A stretch of DNA of 64,000 bases, taken from the NCBI RefSeq assembly GCF_029784155.1, contig NC_073692.1:366339160-366403159 (forward strand), in the 5' to 3' direction. Source of the stretch: Uranotaenia lowii (taxonomy: Eukaryota; Arthropoda; Insecta; Diptera; Culicidae). Under the pieces are notes generated by a model, which searched no databases, was not told the origin of the DNA, and saw nothing but the letters and a program-made list of their open reading frames with translations. The position numbers were made by a program, and so were the translations under genes. Below, piece after piece: positions 35,370 to 47,558 of this stretch (position 1 is its first letter; each line of letters begins with the position of its first letter).

Positions 35370-35558
35370 GGTAGTTCAGAAGTGTTTACAGATATTCTCA
35401 GTGGTTAGCTCAGAATATCACACGGCAATGAGAATACTATTAGTGAGCACTTAAGTATGAGAACGATAAACATCCATTGCTAATCTGATAGATTGTAGTT
35501 TAAGAACTAGAATGACGAAAACTGAATCAGATAACTCTATTCCACCACTGAAACCTGC
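35370..35558 (-). repeat. Dispersed repeat D, copy 2
   Basis: The 30 bases 35,529-35,558 are the exact reverse complement of 14,647-14,676, and looser similarity continues leftward to about 35,370. See copy 1 at 14,647. Class unknown. Confidence 0.5.
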
Positions 35559-35602
35559 GATTTTCAAGAAATAATTTATCTCAGAAATGAATTTATGACT
35601 TT

Positions 35603-36137
35603 TTAACCCTTTAATGCATGACTTTTTTTAAATGAGAATATCAGCTATTGGTTCATTAAAATAATAACATTTTAATTCGAATAACACAACACAACAGGTT
35701 TGAACTCGATATTTTGAGTATTATAAAAGTTATGGCCAATCCAAGTTAAAAAATAATTTTTGAAATTCTTAATTAATTACAATACGATTTTGCAAATTTC
35801 TTCCAAACCTTGATAATTGGGTGCAGAATGGTGTTTCTTATTGATTGAGATTAAAAAATAAGTTAGAATTTGCAAATCTGAAGAAATAACAACGATTTTC
35901 TAAAAACTACTTTTTTCAAAAAAATAAATAAATTTGATTTTTGCAATTTTTCCGCATACTTCGTTTGATATCTCACACATACATTGAAATATTGCAATAA
36001 AAATACCATGGACTAATTTCTTTTAATCTCTAAAATATTTTTTGTGAATACATCAGTGAAAAATTTCCACGCGTTTTCGAGATATTTGGATTTTAATTAG
36101 TGTTGTTTTAAAACAACACTATGCATTAAAGGGTTAA
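35603..36137 (+). mobile_element. TTAA MITE (TTAACCCTTTAATGCAT ends), copy 1
   Basis: It starts TTAACCCTTTAATGCATGAC and ends CTATGCATTAAAGGGTTAA, inverted ends of about 17 bp containing TTAA at both boundaries. It is about 535 bp without coding capacity. A palindrome GTGTTGTTTTAAAACAACAC lies just inside the right end. Confidence 0.8.
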
Positions 36138-36600
36138 ATGAAAAAAGACAGTTATTGATTCAGTCAAACAATAAAATTTTAATTAGAATATTTTTCACAG
36201 CTGATCAGGTTTGATGTCGTATTTGGAGTATTATAAAAGTAACGGGTTAAAAATTACTTTATAATTTCTTGATTCATTTCAAAACGTTTTGAAAATTTCT
36301 TCCAAACTATGTTTATTGGATCCAAGAAGCTGTTTGATATTGATTGTGATTGAAAAAATTGTTAGAATTTGTCAATCTAAAGAAATATTGGATATTTTCC
36401 AAAAACTTCTTAAAAAAAATGAATCAATAAGATTTTTGCCATTTTTCTCCATAATTTGTTCGATATCTTACACATGCATTAAAATATCGATATTATTTAT
36501 AGCTTTCCTGATTTTGCCAGAGTTTATTCAGATTATTTGCCAGCCAAAAAGAAACACGTTCAAAAACGATTTTCAACAAATTTTAAAATGCACATACATT
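36138..36600 (+). mobile_element. Second, end-less copy of the TTAA MITE, in tandem
   Basis: It aligns in the same orientation with 35,630-36,010: GAGTATTATAAAAGT, AAATTTCTTCCAAAC, TTGATTGTGATTGAAAAA and TCTTACACATGCATTAAAATA all have counterparts there. It lacks the TTAACCCTTTAATGCAT termini on both sides. Non-coding. Confidence 0.6.
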
Positions 36601-37756
36601 TTTGTTTAATCCTAAGAAACGAGATTAACGCTGCTACTTTGATTTAATGAAAACTTTAAGATTCGAACGGTTTTCTTTATTATTTTTCTTGTTAATTTAA
36701 GAATAATGCCTAAATTCCGTTCAAATTAGCTTTTTTAAACTTTTTTTTTTCAATAATCGACCTAGAAACGAAATCGTCCTGAAAATAGCATTGAATACCT
36801 TTCAAAAAATTTGAAGAGACCTCTAGCTTTTGACAATATGTGACGTTTGAAGTTATCTTAAATTGAAAAACAGTAGAATTTTCTAGAGCGTAAACTTGCA
36901 GGGATTATTCTATATCTAATATCATGCTTTAAAATAGGATTATGCCATTATTTTGCAATAATTTTTTTGAACATAGCTAAATTTTTGACAAAGTTATGTT
37001 TCAAACAAAGAATTTGTTAAAATCTATTTATTTTCATACTAAAGTTTTTAAATTTTTACGATAGCATACTCAATTTTTAAAAAAGGTAACTGAAATCTTT
37101 TGATAGAAAATGAAGCTTAAGAAATAACCTTTCTTATGCTGCGCAATTTATTTTTGAAAAGGAAAAATTTAAAATCAGTTCTCCAGTTGAGGGATGCTTC
37201 GAATGGGTCATAAAACAATTTATGAGATAAACTTTTGTACTCACGAACAACGAAACCCGAAATTTCTATGAATGTCCACTTACTCACCTCAACCTTATCA
37301 ATAAATACATAAAGAAGCATTTGACCTACTGTACAGATTTTTTTTTCAATCACAGCACTCCACACCCACGCGCACTTGGGTTACACACAATCTGTGTAGA
37401 CTTTTGAGAAGGTAGCGCAGGGTAGCACGCTGCTCAATTTTGGATTAAAAAAAATTAAAGAGGAAATAAGTTGTTAAGAAATAAGATGTATCAAATGATG
37501 AAAAATCAATCATTTTATTTGTAAATCCAGTTGAAACAGAAATGCTGGAATAAAAGGATTTCAAACTTATCAGTTAAACTGTCCGACGTTATTTTTATTC
37601 CTCGAAAATATCATATCGTAAAATTTTAGAATAGAAATAAAAAATCAAAAAATTAAGAAATTTTCTTTCAGTATGTATACCGTAGAGTTTTTCCTATACA
37701 GGATTCTTCTGTGTCTGAATAGGGTTTCCGTAAAAATATGTGCATTTATTTTCCAG
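36601..37756. other. AT-rich stretch, no supported feature
   Basis: No gene, RNA or repeat was recognised apart from an acceptor-like TTTCTTTCAG at 37,670. Confidence 0.35.
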
Positions 37757-37894
37757 CTTCCGGTCAAAATACCACAAGAAACTTCCGGACAATCGATTTG
37801 GCACATTCTAATTCTTCAGAAGCTTCCACATTTGGACATTCGATGGGACTTTTTGTCTCAAGCAGAAGCGTTGCCCCAGAATATTCAATGCAAA
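37757..37894 (+). other. Exon-like segment with both splice sites
   Basis: An acceptor TTTATTTTCCAG ends at 37,756 and a consensus donor GTGAGT starts at 37,895. The 138 bp between them (exactly 46 codons) are open in two plus frames: one begins LPVKIPQETSGQSIW, the other includes DLAHSNSSEASTFGHSMG. The composition is more balanced than the flanks. I recognise no family and see no partner exon. The minus strand is also open, so this is a weak candidate only. Confidence 0.25.
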
Positions 37895-38329
37895 GTGAGT
37901 TGATCCACAAGAAATGAGTTGAAAAAAGGGTTTTAAAAACACGTTGAAACATTTTAATCAACAATCCTTCTTTTCAAAATTTTTAATAAATTTCAACTTC
38001 CAGTTCATTCTCCAAAAAAAACGAAAAATGCGAAATGTGAAAAAATCCTGAAAAAAACGAAAAACGTTCACAAAATTGGACTTGGCTTTTTGCTAACCTA
38101 AAACTGAGTTTTGAGTAAAAATTCTTGACCGTGTAGCTACACGAAAAATTTCGCCGCATCCCATTTCTGTTTCGTAAAATTTTGTAAACAGGACGCGCGA
38201 ACTGTCACCACAAAAGGGAGCTACGTCATTGTGAATTGACCCATAGTACGTCCGAGAGAAAAAAAAATCATAAACAAAGCCTGCGGAATTTAATTTTAAC
38301 ATTAATTATGAAGTTAAATTCTGCGTCAG
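37895..38329. other. AT-rich stretch, no supported feature
   Basis: No gene, RNA or repeat was recognised. Confidence 0.35.
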
Positions 38330-40250
38330 GGGCCAGCAAAAGGGGTCGTTCATACAACACAAATAATGTTTAAGCGATATTTACGTCATTATACATCGGA
38401 TTGAGATCAAAATTTGCACACATAAGTTCTCAGCAACGAGCAGTCGATTTCACGTGTCGAATTCTATAAAAAAAAAACGTTGGAAAAAGGGGTCGTCCAT
38501 GTTGAATCTCAACACTATTGGTCAGTCTAGAAGCGAGTGCCTCACAAGATTGCATACAACCTTGCAAGGCATTTGTATGGATGTGATATGTCGAGGGTTA
38601 CTAGATGGCAATTTATATTTAAATTTATCTGGCTGTTTACGCGGGAAAAATGTAATGTTTTATGATTGTGAAATAAAAATTTCTCTTTATTGTTAACCGC
38701 CTTAGAAAAAAGTTGGGTTTCCCCTTTCCGAAAAGGTCTTTTTTTTTATTAGTTGATCACCCAGGTGGTAAATCCTTTTTACGGATTGCATTCCAAGGCA
38801 CGGCGAGCCACCGCGTCCCCCCAGTTTGCTACTCTGGGTCCATGGGTGCAATTGGACGACTCATGATACTATGTACCCCTACGCCATAAAATCCACCTGG
38901 GGCCTCTGGCCATAATTCCCATCCGGACCTAGCAACGAAGGCTTTACCCATGATGGGAGACCATACTCGCGCAATGCGCTCCACGGCAAATACTCGTTTT
39001 ATTCGTACTACACCAGCAATCTCAACCACTCTTTGTCACGATTCACGACTTACGGGTTGGCAGTCCGTTCGCCGCTACTCGTGACTCGAGTCCCACATGC
39101 GGCCTCTTGTCGCAATTCGTGACGTCATGACCCGCCTCTCCTCACGACTCGAGACCCTCTCACACTCATCCTCTTGACACGATTCGAGGCGACTCTACCC
39201 ACCTCTCCTCGTGTCTCGAGAGCCCTCGATCATCACGTCTCTTGACCCAATTCGAGACGAGAACAACTCGCCTCTCCTCGGGTCCGGAGATAACCACACA
39301 TCCTTTTTCTCCATCTCGACTCTTCGAGACTCATCCTGAGGCCCATCCACTGGGCGCCACATGTTACGGCACAAGGCCCCTCTGCCCGTCGTGAGTCGGT
39401 CATATCCGCGAATCAGGGCTAGGACCACCTGACGCGCGAATTCGACCAACACCCGCTCGAACATTTGGTCGTCCCGCATATCGGGGTCGCGACTACCCGA
39501 TACACGTTACGACCCCTCCCTCCTGCAACTGAGCACTGGTACCAAGGTGCCCAGTCGCACCACGTTTTTGTCCCACTCGGCACGCAGCCCGTCGGTAGCT
39601 GACTGTACCAAGTGTGACGCGTAGTTCTCTTGGCCGTACATCTACAGGTGACGAGTCTGTAGACACGTTTCCACTCTGCACCACGGGGAGGTGAAACTAC
39701 GTCGCAGAGCCGAAAAGGTCTGACGCAACAGTCCATATTAGTTGTTCACAGTTTTTAAGATATTTGCGATAATAAACAAGAGATTGAAATGAAAATTTGC
39801 ACACGGGAGTTGAAAGCAGATTTAAAGAGTCAAATTTTGGGTCAGGCGCCCACTCCACCCAAAGGGGTCGTCCATAGTAATTTTTCACTGCTTTTTCTAT
39901 ATTGCCGTGATTATTCATCACATTGGCATGAAATTTGTCCATCAGATTTTTGAGGGACAGAAAATTGTGTTCGGATGTCATATTTTGAATTGGAGGTAGC
40001 AAAAGGGGTCGTCCATAGTAATTGTTCACTGTTTTTGCGATATTGTCGTGATTATGCAGAGCATTTTAAGTAAAATTTGCACGAGAGAGTTTTACAGCAC
40101 AGGCAGAGGTGATCCAATGCTTTTGCAATAATTATGTTATTATGCATCGGATTTAGCCGAAAATTTGTACACGAGAGTTTTGCGGGGAAGAATTCGGTTA
40201 ATAATTTCAAACTTTGTAACAGGCGAGCAGCTTATTTTGAATAAAAATGC
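38330..40250. repeat. Diverged tandem repeat, unit about 145 bp, block 1
   Basis: Units start near AAAGGGGTCGTCCATAGTAA at 38,338, 38,486, 39,712 (AAAAGGTCTGACGCAAC variant), 39,861 and 40,002, spaced about 141-149 bp where uninterrupted. Each continues with TTGTTCACTGTTTTTGCGAT, a GTCGTGATTATGCATCGGATT block and AAAATTTGCACACGAGAG. The array is interrupted by a retroelement fragment at 38,740-39,709. A second block of the same unit lies at 55,000-55,995. Non-coding. Confidence 0.75.
38740..39709 (-). mobile_element. LINE 3'-end fragment (family F) with 12-bp target duplication
   Basis: CCGAAAAGGTCT occurs at 38,728-38,739 and again at 39,710-39,721, directly outside a segment that begins with a T-run and then CACCCAGGTGGTAAATCC. 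On the minus strand this is an insertion ending in poly(A), the signature of target-primed retrotransposition. It is GC-rich, unlike its surroundings. Minus-strand frames are broken, but pieces such as MFERVLVEFARQVVLALIR and a final MSRPIAPMDPE before a stop suggest the C-terminal end of a retroelement protein. The same 3' end is present at 63,748-64,000. The clade is not determined. Confidence 0.75.
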
Positions 40251-40790
40251 TTAAGTGATGGTTTTAAAACATATTTCAGCAAAAAAAATGTGTTCGAAGC
40301 TGTGGAACACGTTCAAACAACACTATAAAAATTGAATTCAGCATATCTTCCCTTTTTTTAATGGCCACAAATTCACTAAATCCCAAACATGGTTTTCAAT
40401 ATATTGTGTTTAACCCTAAGCAAATGTCCATCACTTTGTGACTTACGTTAATTACATGTGGAAACAATCCAAAATCAATTAAAGGAAAAAACTTCGTTGT
40501 AGAAGAGAAAAATTGCTTCCGGACGTACAACCTTTTTTTCAGCAACACCCAAAATAATCTGCACGTAGCTGCTACGTGAAAAACTACATAGTTTTTATCC
40601 AATGACACATTCCACCGTGAGGTGAAATCGCTTTTCAGGTCTTTTCTGCACTGTTATCATTCTAGAAGTCAACCAATTTACTTGAAAATGAAAAAAATTA
40701 TAGCAAACGGTCGCAAATTGAATTTCCTTCGAAATGAATATATTTTGGTCATTTTAAAATTTAAGTTGTTTTTGTTGTGATTGGTTACTT
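40251..40790. other. AT-rich stretch, no supported feature
   Basis: No gene, RNA or repeat was recognised. Confidence 0.35.
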
Positions 40791-40792
40791 TT

Positions 40793-41610
40793 GTGACGTG
40801 AATTCACGCTAGAATTAACAATTTCGGACTTTAGTACATACATCTTTGATTTCCTGTTCTCTCGGTGGAAATAGAATATCAATGTCTTCGCAAGAGTTGT
40901 AAAGAAAACAATTACCGACAATTTGATGTACAAAGCTTCTCGATTAAACAACAACGAACGGAGTTATGCTTATTTGAAGTTGTGACGTGAATTCACTCAG
41001 TCCAAACAGAACAGGGTAGTTGACTGAATTCACGTCACGAAATATAAAGTTATACTGTGGTTATACTGAATCATTCTTTGGAGCCTTCAAATTTTATGCA
41101 CACTTTCAAAAACGATATTTTGTTGTACCGATTTTTACAATCATAAATTTTCAGTATCTGCACCTAACTTTTTCTTAATTTTGATTGGCACTTGAATAGC
41201 AACATATTGAGGGATGATATGTTAAAATTATGACTGTCTTCATTTAAAGATTCACTAAAAAAAAATTTATTTTTTTTTCAATCTTTTTGTAATTTTATTT
41301 GAAAATAATGAACTTATTAAAAAAAATCAGCAAAGTTATGCTCGATTTGTAAAAATTCGACCATCTGGAGGGTCAAAACAGCTTTCAGAGCATATTTTTC
41401 ATATAAAATTTAACAAAACATAAAATTTTGTGACGTGAATTCACTCATTCGCGCTGTTGTAACTCAGCAAGATTCCAACCGATTTTTATAAATTTTAGAG
41501 TTTTAGAATCGTCTTATCATTTTCAAAGAATATCTCATTTTTTAATTTCAAAAAATGTCAGAGTTTTCTCGTAAAATTAAAAACTTCCCTTTTTTGTGAC
41601 GTGAATTCAC
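40793..41610. repeat. Recurring 15-mer GTGACGTGAATTCAC, five sites
   Basis: GTGACGTGAATTCAC lies at 40,793-40,807, 40,982-40,996, 41,430-41,444 and 41,596-41,610 on the plus strand, and a near match lies in reverse at 41,024-41,038. The motif contains TGACGT and the palindrome GTGAATTCAC. Intervening DNA is AT-rich and does not look repeated as a unit. Its role is unknown. It may be a phrase of an old repeat element. Confidence 0.7.
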
Positions 41611-42998
41611 TCATTTGCGACTGTTTTTGTTCCCTTTTCCAACCAACTACATTGGATATAAACTAATTATTTTTTCTACAAAATTAAGCCGTGTTTTTTG
41701 GTTTCTGAACATACTAAAAATATTTCCCAAAAAAATCATCCATATATCAAAATTAATGATTTTGTACAAGTTGTCAAAAACACCACTTTTTCCAACAAAA
41801 AAACTGATTTTCAAAATCATCTAAAACATGTGTAAAAATTTTTTCTCTTTTTTCAGTTGGTTTTGTGTGATTTGAATTATCAAAATTAAAGACAATTTTG
41901 AGATTTTTTGATACGCGAACGGATAAAAATCACTTTTGAGCGGTACAAGCGCGTGGAATGTGTTCAATTGATTTTCACGTAGATACTACGGTATAAACAT
42001 TCAAACGCGTCGCTATAAGAATCGGTGCATAATGAACGTCAACTTCGTTTTGTATTGAAATGTAATTAAGCTTGATTCGCTCGATGCTTTTATTTTTCTT
42101 TTTATTTTTATTTAAAAAAAACACGACAACACAACACGAACCGAGTTTTGCACCAACACTTAACAACGAAAAAAATCAGCAACAATCCGCATTCCGTGCC
42201 TGGTTCGATTGTATTTTCCTGTAGAATTAAAATAAAAAAATGAATAATAAAAAATGAATTTTTCGAATGGTAAATAAGTTTCCTTTACCGGATCAGTCAA
42301 GGACTCGTTTTCTTATAATTCCTGAAAGGTACCCGGATTTACCTAACCCCAACCTTCCGCAAAGGGATGTTTCGTGGTCTGAAAAAATAATAATCCTGAG
42401 ACAACTGGCAGAAGTAGCGTTTTTCGGTTTAATACTAGCGAAAACTAAACACAACTTTCTCAACTGCCTATTTCCAAAACGAACAAAGTCAACAGCATAA
42501 CCTTTTACTATAAGAATTTGAGAAAAAAAATACTGGAAACCGATTTAAAGCATCCATATAGATTTTACGTGAAATTCATGAGGCAATTATGTTGAAGTAA
42601 AGTAGTTACTACGAAGGCGCACTTGAATCACTGTGGTTACTACAAGATTCACGTAGAATCGATATGATGCAACCAAATGTTAGTTTACGTGAAAAATCCC
42701 GTAAAAATAATTTCTAAATTATTTTGAGTGTATTTATCCTAGGAAGTCTGAAATGTACATTGAATCTTAAGATTTCCATGGGAAAACTACAGAAACCATT
42801 TTTTTTTTTAAATATTTATTTTTAAAATTTATTATTGAACTTACCAATCTAATGATCTTAGGGCACTGATAGTCGTTGATAAATTTAACTTTCCAGTAAG
42901 TTCTTGATGAATTCAAGCTTTGCACAGTGGCCATGGAAAACTATGCTTAATTATTTACTTCGCCGAGAAACACTGTTACTTTACCAACGATCACTCCG
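41611..42998. other. AT-rich stretch, no supported feature
   Basis: No gene, RNA or repeat was recognised. Short frames show no domain. Confidence 0.35.
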
Positions 42999-43033
42999 TC
43001 GATGAAAATTGTTTTTTTTATATTTAAGTAGTA

Positions 43034-43131
43034 ATATTGATTTAAAGCGTGAAACAATTGAAATATCGTATTTCCAAACCGTTCAATTTTGAAATGCGAT
43101 ATTTCAATTGTTTCACGCTTCAAATCAATAT
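43034..43131. repeat. Near-perfect hairpin, 41-bp arms
   Basis: The arms 43,034-43,074 and 43,091-43,131 are complementary at about 39 of 41 positions (starting ATATTGATTTAAAGCGTGAA) around a 16-base loop. Looser pairing reaches out to about 43,000 and 43,163. It could be a small foldback element or a source of small RNAs. Confidence 0.8.
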
Positions 43132-43189
43132 AACCACTTGAATATTAAAAAAAAATTCAACGAAGTGAAAATAAAACGCGTCCGTTGTC

Positions 43190-43645
43190 AACTGGGCCGG
43201 ATAAATCCGGGGTATTTTATTCTAAAACCTGACAAAATCTGAGCATTTGTTTTTTTTAATTTTCAAACAAAAACAAAAATTTCAAGCAAAATATGGTAAA
43301 AACAAAAGAATTACTCATCACAAATCAAGAAAAAAGATTGATAGATTCGTTTTCGTAAAAAATTATCAACAGATTGAATTTAATTCGTATTTAAAGTTTT
43401 CAAAAACTTTTCATTATTTTTTTAATAAAACTTCCTCAAAAAAATTTGATTTGCGAGCATAAATGAAAAACATTTTCAATTGTTTAAACGATTTCATTTG
43501 ATTTTGCAAATTAATTAAATAAACAAGGGCAAAATTCGGGTTTTTTTTTAATCTATACAACCGGTCCGAGCTGGACTTTTCCTCAGTTTTGTATTAAATA
43601 TTCGGGCAAACCCGGATAAAATCGGATAATCTGGCAAGCTAAATT
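43190..43645. repeat. Old dispersed AT-rich repeat, copy 2
   Basis: GGGCCGGATAAATCCGGGG, then GAGCATTTG, GAGCTGGACTTTTCCTCAG and TATTCGGGCAAACCCGGATA appear in the same order as the blocks at 146-625. Non-coding and decayed. Confidence 0.45.
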
Positions 43646-45563
43646 CAAAAATACAATTTTATTATTTTTTGTGAGGTGCATTTTTTCTTACTCTTTTACT
43701 GAAACACTATTTATTGCTCCACAGAAATTTTCTCCATCGATTAAGTATCACTTCACCACATACTGATACCGCACAGACAGCAAGCCTCCATTTGGGGAAA
43801 AGCGCACTTCTTCACACTTAACCACCAACAGAATAAAAAGTCGACATCGTAAAAAGGCGTCGTAAAGTGGCACCCAATAAACCATAATCATCGATCTTTG
43901 ACCTCAAAAACTTCCGGCCATTTTCCTCAGGCCCAGTTGGAAAGCCGGGAAGCAGCCAGACGGATACGGATACATATTTCTCCGTGACCGAAATTTAGCA
44001 CCCTACACGCTTCAATCGAAGGCCAGCCGCTCCGGAGATATTGAACCGATGATAAAGGAAAAAAAATCCATTCTAAGTAAAACTCGGTGAAAAACTTTTT
44101 CCCCCCACAAATATATTCGTCCTTGATTGGAACCATAAATCACCATTTAGCAGGCGCCAGGTTTTGGCACTCGGCCAAAGATTTTTTTTTCGTAATTCAG
44201 CCGGATTTTTAAAGTTTGAGTTGACTGCAAACTTGTTCTCCAATTTAGAATTGAACAAACTGTTGAAGGCAAACCGATTTCAAGAATTTATACCTTAGCT
44301 ACTAAAATTTATGAAAAATACATAACCTCAACAGATTTGAAGATAGATTATCAGAAATTACTTACTGAAAAATACCAAATTTTTTCAACTTGCAACATAT
44401 TTCTGGATTGAGAGTTAAAGGGAAAAATCTTTGGAGTAAAAATCGAAGAAAAAATCAGGATCCAGACAGGACGAACAGACGAAAGAAAAAAATCACATTT
44501 CCTCACCGAAAACGGAGCAAAACAGATGATTTATTGCTAATGGGAAAAGTTGCCATCCGGAACTGACTGGCAAAGAACGGCCCCCTTTTTCGGTTTGCCG
44601 AATGCCAAATTTATGCTACATGTTACCGAAAGAATTTAGCTAGGTTCCAAACTTTGCCGATGAATGTGTTCTGGAGTCTTCGGCAAGATGTTTGATTTTC
44701 TTTCTTCTATTGTCGCACTTTGTACCTCGATTGATTAACTGGAATCGTTTGTTATTTGGGGGGATAACACTCGGATGGGGGAGGGAAAGTCCTAAAATTA
44801 GTCTTTGTCAGGATGAAGAATTGAGCCTATTTGTATGAATGCATTTTTTCCGCTTTTGGTGATAAGATGGTTTGCCTACATTCAGGATGAATTCCATCCT
44901 GATAGTACATATTCTATTTTTGTTTTTGTTAATTTTAATTTTTTTGTTAATTTTAATTTTTTTTTGTTAATTTTAATGAATTTAAGTAAATATGTCATGT
45001 TGAAACTATTTCCTAAAAGATTGACAATTAATCTATCCCACAAATCGGTAATCCACTCTTAAATAGAAAAGCTAGACATGATTCCTAAATGAGTGCTCAC
45101 GTTTAAGTAGCAACATCTCTCAATGATCAATCAGGCGAACCTTAATTTCCTTCACTGAAACCCCCTCAGGCAGCAAGTGAGACAGTCAATTTTCTAACTC
45201 AAGACAGTTCTCAAACCCAATCCCAGTCAGTCAGTCAGTCAGTCAGCTATAGCATCGCATCAGTCCTATAGTTCTACCGTATGATCCGAGCTTCCACTTT
45301 AGAACCTTCAATTCCAAGCACATTTCCAGTTTCCGCTTTGCGCTAATAAGCAGCAGCAATTTTCTTCACCGGAAGCACACGTAGAAGGAGCTTTCGCAAA
45401 ACGATTTGCACCAATATAAAAGGCGCTTGAGTTCTAGTTAATATAAGGCAAGGGTATTGTGGTTTAAAAACTCTATTAATGAAAATTTTGAAGATCAATA
45501 GTATGAAAAACGAATCATTTTATTGGAAAGATTACAATTAACCAGATTAATTTTTATTTCAAA
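43646..45563. other. Non-genic stretch with a short (CAGT)n
   Basis: Mostly unique-looking. A CAGT microsatellite of about five to six units lies at 45,224-45,246, and TTGTTAATTTTAATTTTT is repeated at 44,926-44,976. No gene was recognised. Confidence 0.4.
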
Positions 45564-47525
45564 CTAGCTGACCCGGTGTGCTTTGCTACACCTTTCAAAA
45601 TCGAAAGATATTTTCAGAATTTATTCAAATTTTTATTGTTTTATTAGCATTATTTTAAATCAAAATATAACATAATTCAGAAGCAACCGCTATAAAATGA
45701 GAGCTGCAGGTGGAGTTTCGAATGCTACACAGAAATAACTTAAACTAATATTCTCAATCTTGATTTGTGTTAAAGATCTGTTAATTTTAATCTGTTGCTT
45801 TAAGCTCCGCCCTAAAAAAGGAGGGTTCCAAATAAATCGTACGCAAACAATCCAACTAATAGAATATGGTTGTTTTTGCTTAATATGTTCTGAATTTATG
45901 CTAAAAAACTGATAAGAGAGACCACCCTCCCCCCCCCCCCCCCCTGTTCTTCCCTTCCCCCTGCTGAATGGAGATCGTGATTTTTAATAATCATACCCAT
46001 TTTTTTCGTTCCCAAAAACCTTCTTGTATCAAATATTGTTCCATTGGTTGATAATTTTTTAAGCTTTGCAACAAAATTTATATGGAACCTCCTCCTTTCT
46101 TCTCCTCTTACCTTTTTATGCCATATTTGTTTCCATTTGTTGGCTTCGTTAGCATAAACTGAGAACTTATGCTTAAAAAAATTGTATTGGGTTCAACCCC
46201 CTCCTCCTATTTTCCCTCCCTTTACATGTTAAGTTTTGTCCGTTTCTCGGATTTTGTGAAAAATCCACAGCAAGAAAGGAATTGTTTGACATTAAAAAAA
46301 TTCTCGTATGGAAATACCATCCCTTGCTAAATTTGGTTTTATTTGCGATTTAAATTCTTGAGTTATGCATTAACATGAAAGGAAGTACCAACCCCCTTCC
46401 ATTCGCCCCATTGAATGGAGGGGTGAGAATTTAGTATTCATAAAAGTATTTTTTGAACTCACAAAATTTTTGATACCAAGTTTAATTTCATTTTCTCTAT
46501 TAATTCTCAAGTTATGCAAAAAAAAGTATGGTAGCCCCCCCTTTCCCCTTTATAATAGAAACATTTCTCGTATCCAAATACCCTCACGTACCAAATATGG
46601 TTCAAATTTACTCGATCAGATCTCCAGTTAAACTGAAAATTGTAAGGGAGACCTCTTCTCCCCCTTTTCATCCACCTTTTTGAAGGATTGAGGGATACCA
46701 AATATTCAAAGAAGCATTTCTCGTACAAAATATCGTTCCATGCCAAATTTGGTTCCATTTGCTGTTGTAGTTCTTGAGCTATGCAATAGAAATTGTATGG
46801 ATCTTCCCTCCCTCTTTCCTTTTTCCCCGCTGGAAGAAGGAAGGGGTCTCAAACAATTAGAACATGTCATGTTCCCAAATATCCGCCCATGCCAAATTTG
46901 GTCCCATTTGCTTGATTTTGATTTGAGTTATGTAAAAATTAAAAAGAGGGGCCCTCCCCCCTTTATATCTCCCTACTAGAAAGAGGGTGGGGTTTCAAAT
47001 AATCATAAAAATATTTTTCGTATCCAAATACCTTCCCATGACAAATTTGGTTCCATTTGCTTTATAAGTTTTTTGAGTTATGTAAAAAAATATGAAAGAG
47101 GCCCCTCCCTCTTTCATCTGCAAAAAGGGAGGGGTCTCAAATAATCATTGAAATATTTTTCATATCAAAATACCTTGACATGCCAAATTTGGTTCCAATA
47201 TCTTGAATAGTTTTCGGGTTATATGAAAAATTGTAATGTAGCCCCCCTCCCCCCTTTCGATCACCCCACTGCGAGGAGGGAGGGGTACTTAATATTCATA
47301 GAAATATTCTCCGTTCCCAAATACCACCCCATGCCAAATTTGATACCATTTGCTTGATGGGTTTTCGAGTTATGCGAAAAATTGTCTTTTGTTTGGGAGG
47401 CCCCTCCCTCCCTTCATGAGAGAGGGAGGGGTCTCAAACCATCATAGGAACCTTCCCCGGCCTCCAATACCCCCACCTACCAAGTTTCACGCAAATCGGT
47501 TCAGTAGTTTCCGAGTCTATAGGGA

Positions 47526-47558
<33 letters not shown>

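Noticed and set aside
38829..39736. Minus-strand frames of 66-105 codons as independent host genes
   Set aside because: They lie inside a poly(A)-ended, target-duplicated retroelement fragment and are in different frames, so they are retroelement remnants.
45414..45421. TATAAAAG as a possible TATA promoter
   Set aside because: No initiator at the right distance and no gene downstream. AT-rich DNA gives such matches often.
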